Assembly: GCF_001665785.1 (NCBI RefSeq)
Contig: NZ_LZSO01000049.1
Coordinates: forward strand, 62,001-126,000
Reading direction: 5' to 3'
Source: Mycolicibacterium peregrinum
GTDB lineage: Bacteria; Actinomycetota; Actinomycetes; Mycobacteriales; Mycobacteriaceae
DNA: 64,000 bases
The notes beneath the pieces were generated by a model. The model saw only the letters and a program-made list of their open reading frames with translations, searched no databases and was not told the DNA's origin. Below are positions 61,648 to 64,000 of this stretch, in pieces; position 1 is the first letter of the stretch, and each line of letters starts with the position of its first letter. The position numbers and the translations under genes are program-made.

Positions 61648-62349
61648 TCAGCGCATCGTCGTCGGCGTTGGGGTCGCAGCGGTTGGGTCGGGTGGACTTT
61701 GAATAAACGGATCGGGCTTGAAGGGGTCACACACGACGCCGATCTGTTCCTGCGTGATGTCGAGCAGGATTCCGGAATCCGTTAGAAGCCAACGCGGGCC
61801 GGCGGGCGTCGAGCCGTCCGCTGCTGGTTGTTGAGTCCACTTCACTTGCGGACGCCAAAGCCCATCATTGCCACCCGGAGGTTTGACCAACGTGCCGTCC
61901 TTCTTTATGGCGTACAGGCCCGGAGTGTCATATAGACAGATGGACACCTCGACGCCATCGTTAGGCAGCTCTCGAGCAGCTACCGCACGGTGGAGTGCAC
62001 CACCTGTCTGCCCGACGTAAATGTCCGGGACTCGAATCCCTGGGTCATCGATCTCAGGCGCGATCCTGCTGCGATAGCGCTGGTATAGCTCCTCTTTATC
62101 TGGGTCGTTGCTTAGCCGATCGTCAACGGTCATCTGTAGTGCGAATCTGGCAGCGTCTGCGAGCCGAGGTTGGAGCGGCACCGCCACATCGCTGCGAATC
62201 TTGAACGGCGGGTAGGGGAATGTAGGCTGCGTGGAAGCGGAAGTTTCGGGCGGCCCGCTTTTGTCCGTCTGGCATGCTCCTGCAATGAGCACGAAGAGGC
62301 TGGTTGAAATGACAACCCCCGCCCGCTTCAAGACCGTGCGTGGGATCAT
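61648..62349 (-). CDS. Putative lipoprotein
   Basis: 233 residues. Signal peptide VVISTSLFVLIAGAC with a good lipobox (IAGAC), then a Pro/Thr/Ser-rich linker. The mature protein contains ARFALQMTVDDRLSNDPDKE and a Trp/Tyr-rich C-terminal half (GLWRPQVKWTQQPAADG), but no known domain. It lies 9 nt downstream of the TPR-region gene on the same strand. The TPR-region gene plus lipoprotein combination recalls the Rv2080-Rv2083 (lppJ) area, but homology is not proven here. Confidence 0.75.
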   Translation of the reverse strand: MIPRTVLKRAGVVISTSLFVLIAGACQTDKSGPPETSASTQPTFPYPPFKIRSDVAVPLQPRLADAARFALQMTVDDRLSNDPDKEELYQRYRSRIAPEIDDPGIRVPDIYVGQTGGALHRAVAARELPNDGVEVSICLYDTPGLYAIKKDGTLVKPPGGNDGLWRPQVKWTQQPAADGSTPAGPRWLLTDSGILLDITQEQIGVVCDPFKPDPFIQSPPDPTAATPTPTTMR

Positions 62350-62358
62350 GCCGGGATT

Positions 62359-64000
62359 CTATTCATCGTCATCCGATTTAACGGCATCCGAGTAGCTCTG
62401 CCCATAATCCATGACGTACTGAGTCAAACCGCGGCCGATCAAGTACTTCTGAAGTTCGTCGTATTCCCTGCTCCCGGTGGCCAGTTGCGCGACATCAATC
62501 GGTTGGCCGTTGGGGTTCAGAACGGCGGGCAGCTGTCCAGCCCGGTGAGCTGCCTCGACGATCGCCTGTTGCGCTTGCCGTGTCGACGCTGCTTCAAGGT
62601 CAGCCGGCTCGGGAATCTTTATCGCCTCATATTCGGGCTTGTCGATCCATTTCTTGATTGTGTTTTCGACGGTCTCGCCGGGATCGACCCCTGTCACGTC
62701 CGCTGCGATATCGGCGTGCGGAATTTTGCCGGTGAGTTCGCCGGTGGCAACTCCGGCGATCTCGGCGCCCAGGAGTTTCGCTCGGTATACCTCATCGTTT
62801 GCTTCGAGATCGGATTGAAGTACGTCGTTCTGATGGTCGACTGCTGCGAGCATCGCTTGGTCGATGCGACCCGACAAATCGCCTGCCGCACTGTTTGCGA
62901 GCTGGGCGTGGAGGTTGCCTGGGTCGTTACGCAACGCTGCTTCGAGCTCGCCGATGCGTGCCGTCTCGGCGGCAGCGGCCAGGGTGACTCTGCCCTCTTC
63001 CGAGTAGCTACCAAGCTCGAGCAACCGGTCAGCGTCCGCGGCACCGAACACGGGGCGCCCGAGCGCATCAATCTTCGATTCTGCGAAGCCCTGCTGGCTG
63101 CCCGGAGCCGCCAGCGAGTCGGTATGTGCCGCGAGGAGTTGGCTCATCTCTGTCGAGATAGCGTCGTTACGTGCAAATGCATCGCGCATGGTCGAGTACA
63201 CCGGATCGTCGGGACCCGGAGCCAGCAGGTCCGGGATCTCGGTCATTGCCAGCCGTGCTCGGTCGCCGATGGGGTCACCGATGCCTCGTTGTGAATCCTC
63301 GGTGATCCAATCGAGTAGCGTCGCGGCACCAGTCCCGCCGCCAACTTTCGACCAATCCTCGCCGATGAGCGTCCTTACGGTGTGTTCTCGATCGTACCCA
63401 ATGGGCAGGTGCTCGCCCTGCCCTGACCAAATAGCGGCGGATGCGTCGTTGTTGCGCCCGGCGATATCGGCGAATGAACTCGCAGCGCCTTGATACTCCT
63501 CCCACGATGTGCCCGCCACCGGCAGTTGGTTTCCTGCGGGTTCAACCATGTCTGCTGCCTTCAAGTACAACTCTGTGCCCAGGTCGGTTCCAGGTTGGTA
63601 CCCGGGATTCGCCTCCCCAAGTAATTCGCCCAGCTGGGAGACATCAGCGAAGTGTTGCTCCAACGGCGAAACGGGATTCTGCCCGTCGATTGGCAAGGGA
63701 TCTGTTCGACGTGACTCAATCAGCTCGCGGACATCGGATGGCAATTCGTAGTAACCCCCGCGCCAAGACTCGGAGCCGTCGGGATTGTGCTCGACCACTT
63801 TCTCATTGCTGAGAACTGTCAGACCGTTTGCGAGTCTGTCGCGTTGCGATCCAGCTTGGGTGTCGCCGGCCGCTTCCTTCGACTCCAGGTGGCGGTCGAG
63901 AGCAAGCAGTCCGTCTTTGCCTGCCCTGTCGTAGAACTCGCGGTAATAGTCCAACGTATCCTTAGGAACGTTGGTGACCTCCTTACCATCGGCAAGTGCT
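62359..64000 (-). CDS. TPR-region-containing mycobacterial protein, C-terminal part
   Basis: The frame is open to the window edge, so at least 547 residues are encoded and the N-terminus is outside. The sequence LADGKEVTNVPKDTLDYYRE then FYDRAGKDGLLALDRHLESK opens a long helical protein with Ala-rich helices around VTLAAAAETARIGELEAALR, which resembles the mycobacterial TPR-repeat-region proteins (Rv2082-like, often near ESX-type genes). No signal peptide or enzyme motif is seen in the visible part. TTG 63954 has a weak ribosome site but is internal. Base composition is lower in G+C than the core genes. Confidence 0.7.
   Translation of the reverse strand, partial: ALADGKEVTNVPKDTLDYYREFYDRAGKDGLLALDRHLESKEAAGDTQAGSQRDRLANGLTVLSNEKVVEHNPDGSESWRGGYYELPSDVRELIESRRTDPLPIDGQNPVSPLEQHFADVSQLGELLGEANPGYQPGTDLGTELYLKAADMVEPAGNQLPVAGTSWEEYQGAASSFADIAGRNNDASAAIWSGQGEHLPIGYDREHTVRTLIGEDWSKVGGGTGAATLLDWITEDSQRGIGDPIGDRARLAMTEIPDLLAPGPDDPVYSTMRDAFARNDAISTEMSQLLAAHTDSLAAPGSQQGFAESKIDALGRPVFGAADADRLLELGSYSEEGRVTLAAAAETARIGELEAALRNDPGNLHAQLANSAAGDLSGRIDQAMLAAVDHQNDVLQSDLEANDEVYRAKLLGAEIAGVATGELTGKIPHADIAADVTGVDPGETVENTIKKWIDKPEYEAIKIPEPADLEAASTRQAQQAIVEAAHRAGQLPAVLNPNGQPIDVAQLATGSREYDELQKYLIGRGLTQYVMDYGQSYSDAVKSDDDE

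Overview
The window is high-GC actinobacterial DNA from a Mycobacterium or Mycolicibacterium species, probably an environmental or rapid grower. The evidence is gene content and order. From about 6.5 kb to 59.8 kb the genes follow the M. tuberculosis order Rv3695 to Rv3644c in inverted orientation: RDD/SpoIIM/DUF58/MoxR cluster, Cds1, ponA2, whiB4, the ArsA-like ATPase pair, crp, nth, marP, ephE, acs, the tad pilus locus, cspA, topA, an Rv3645-type cyclase and DNA polymerase III delta-prime. The window also holds two mycobacterial small RNAs, 6C and Ms1/MTS2823. M. tuberculosis locus names come from memory of gene order and family, not from a search.

Layout. 0-6.4 kb: end of a carotenoid oxygenase, an antiporter, an AraC regulator, a methyltransferase, a DUF1772 protein and a TetR-controlled DHA2 efflux pump. 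6.5-14.8 kb: RDD and SpoIIM proteins, then a tightly overlapping five-gene minus-strand operon (DUF58, MoxR, DUF4350, DUF4129, membrane protein), then SIMPL, YqeY and a small protein. 14.8-18.8 kb: accessory genes (thioesterase, SRPBCC protein, Ser/Thr kinase), a small exported protein and tRNA-Pro(CGG). 18.7-23.9 kb: cds1, metallophosphoesterase, ponA2, whiB4. 24.0-29.4 kb: a four-gene PucR regulator / PLP decarboxylase / permease / serine hydrolase cassette placed between whiB4 and the ArsA-like pair, which are neighbours in M. tuberculosis. 29.3-42.7 kb: the conserved crp-nth-marP-acs block; the dpp peptide transporter expected after acs is absent. 42.7-49 kb: Ms1 RNA, HAD phosphatase, 6C RNA and the tad locus. 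49-59.8 kb: PAS-type protein, DEAD-box helicase, cspA, topA, adenylate cyclase, holB. 59.8-64 kb: tRNA-Thr(CGT), then a visibly less GC-rich stretch with secreted and lipoprotein genes and the C-terminal part of a TPR-region protein that runs off the window.

How the genes may work together. A class III adenylate cyclase and the cAMP receptor protein Crp lie 23 kb apart, and good TGTGA-N6-TCACA sites sit on the predicted promoters of acs and of Ms1. This suggests a local cAMP regulon linking carbon use to an RNA that binds RNA polymerase.

Most interesting non-gene signals: (1) three copies of a TGGCCAGTT...AACTGGCCA palindrome of about 60 nt, each exactly between two convergent genes, plus one unrelated 60-nt palindrome in a fourth convergent gap; (2) Crp-like sites at acs and Ms1; (3) two tad minor-pilin genes without a usual start codon where one is expected; (4) the accessory PucR cassette, with a leaderless decarboxylase promoter and a serine hydrolase that lacks the deacylation Glu of class A beta-lactamases.
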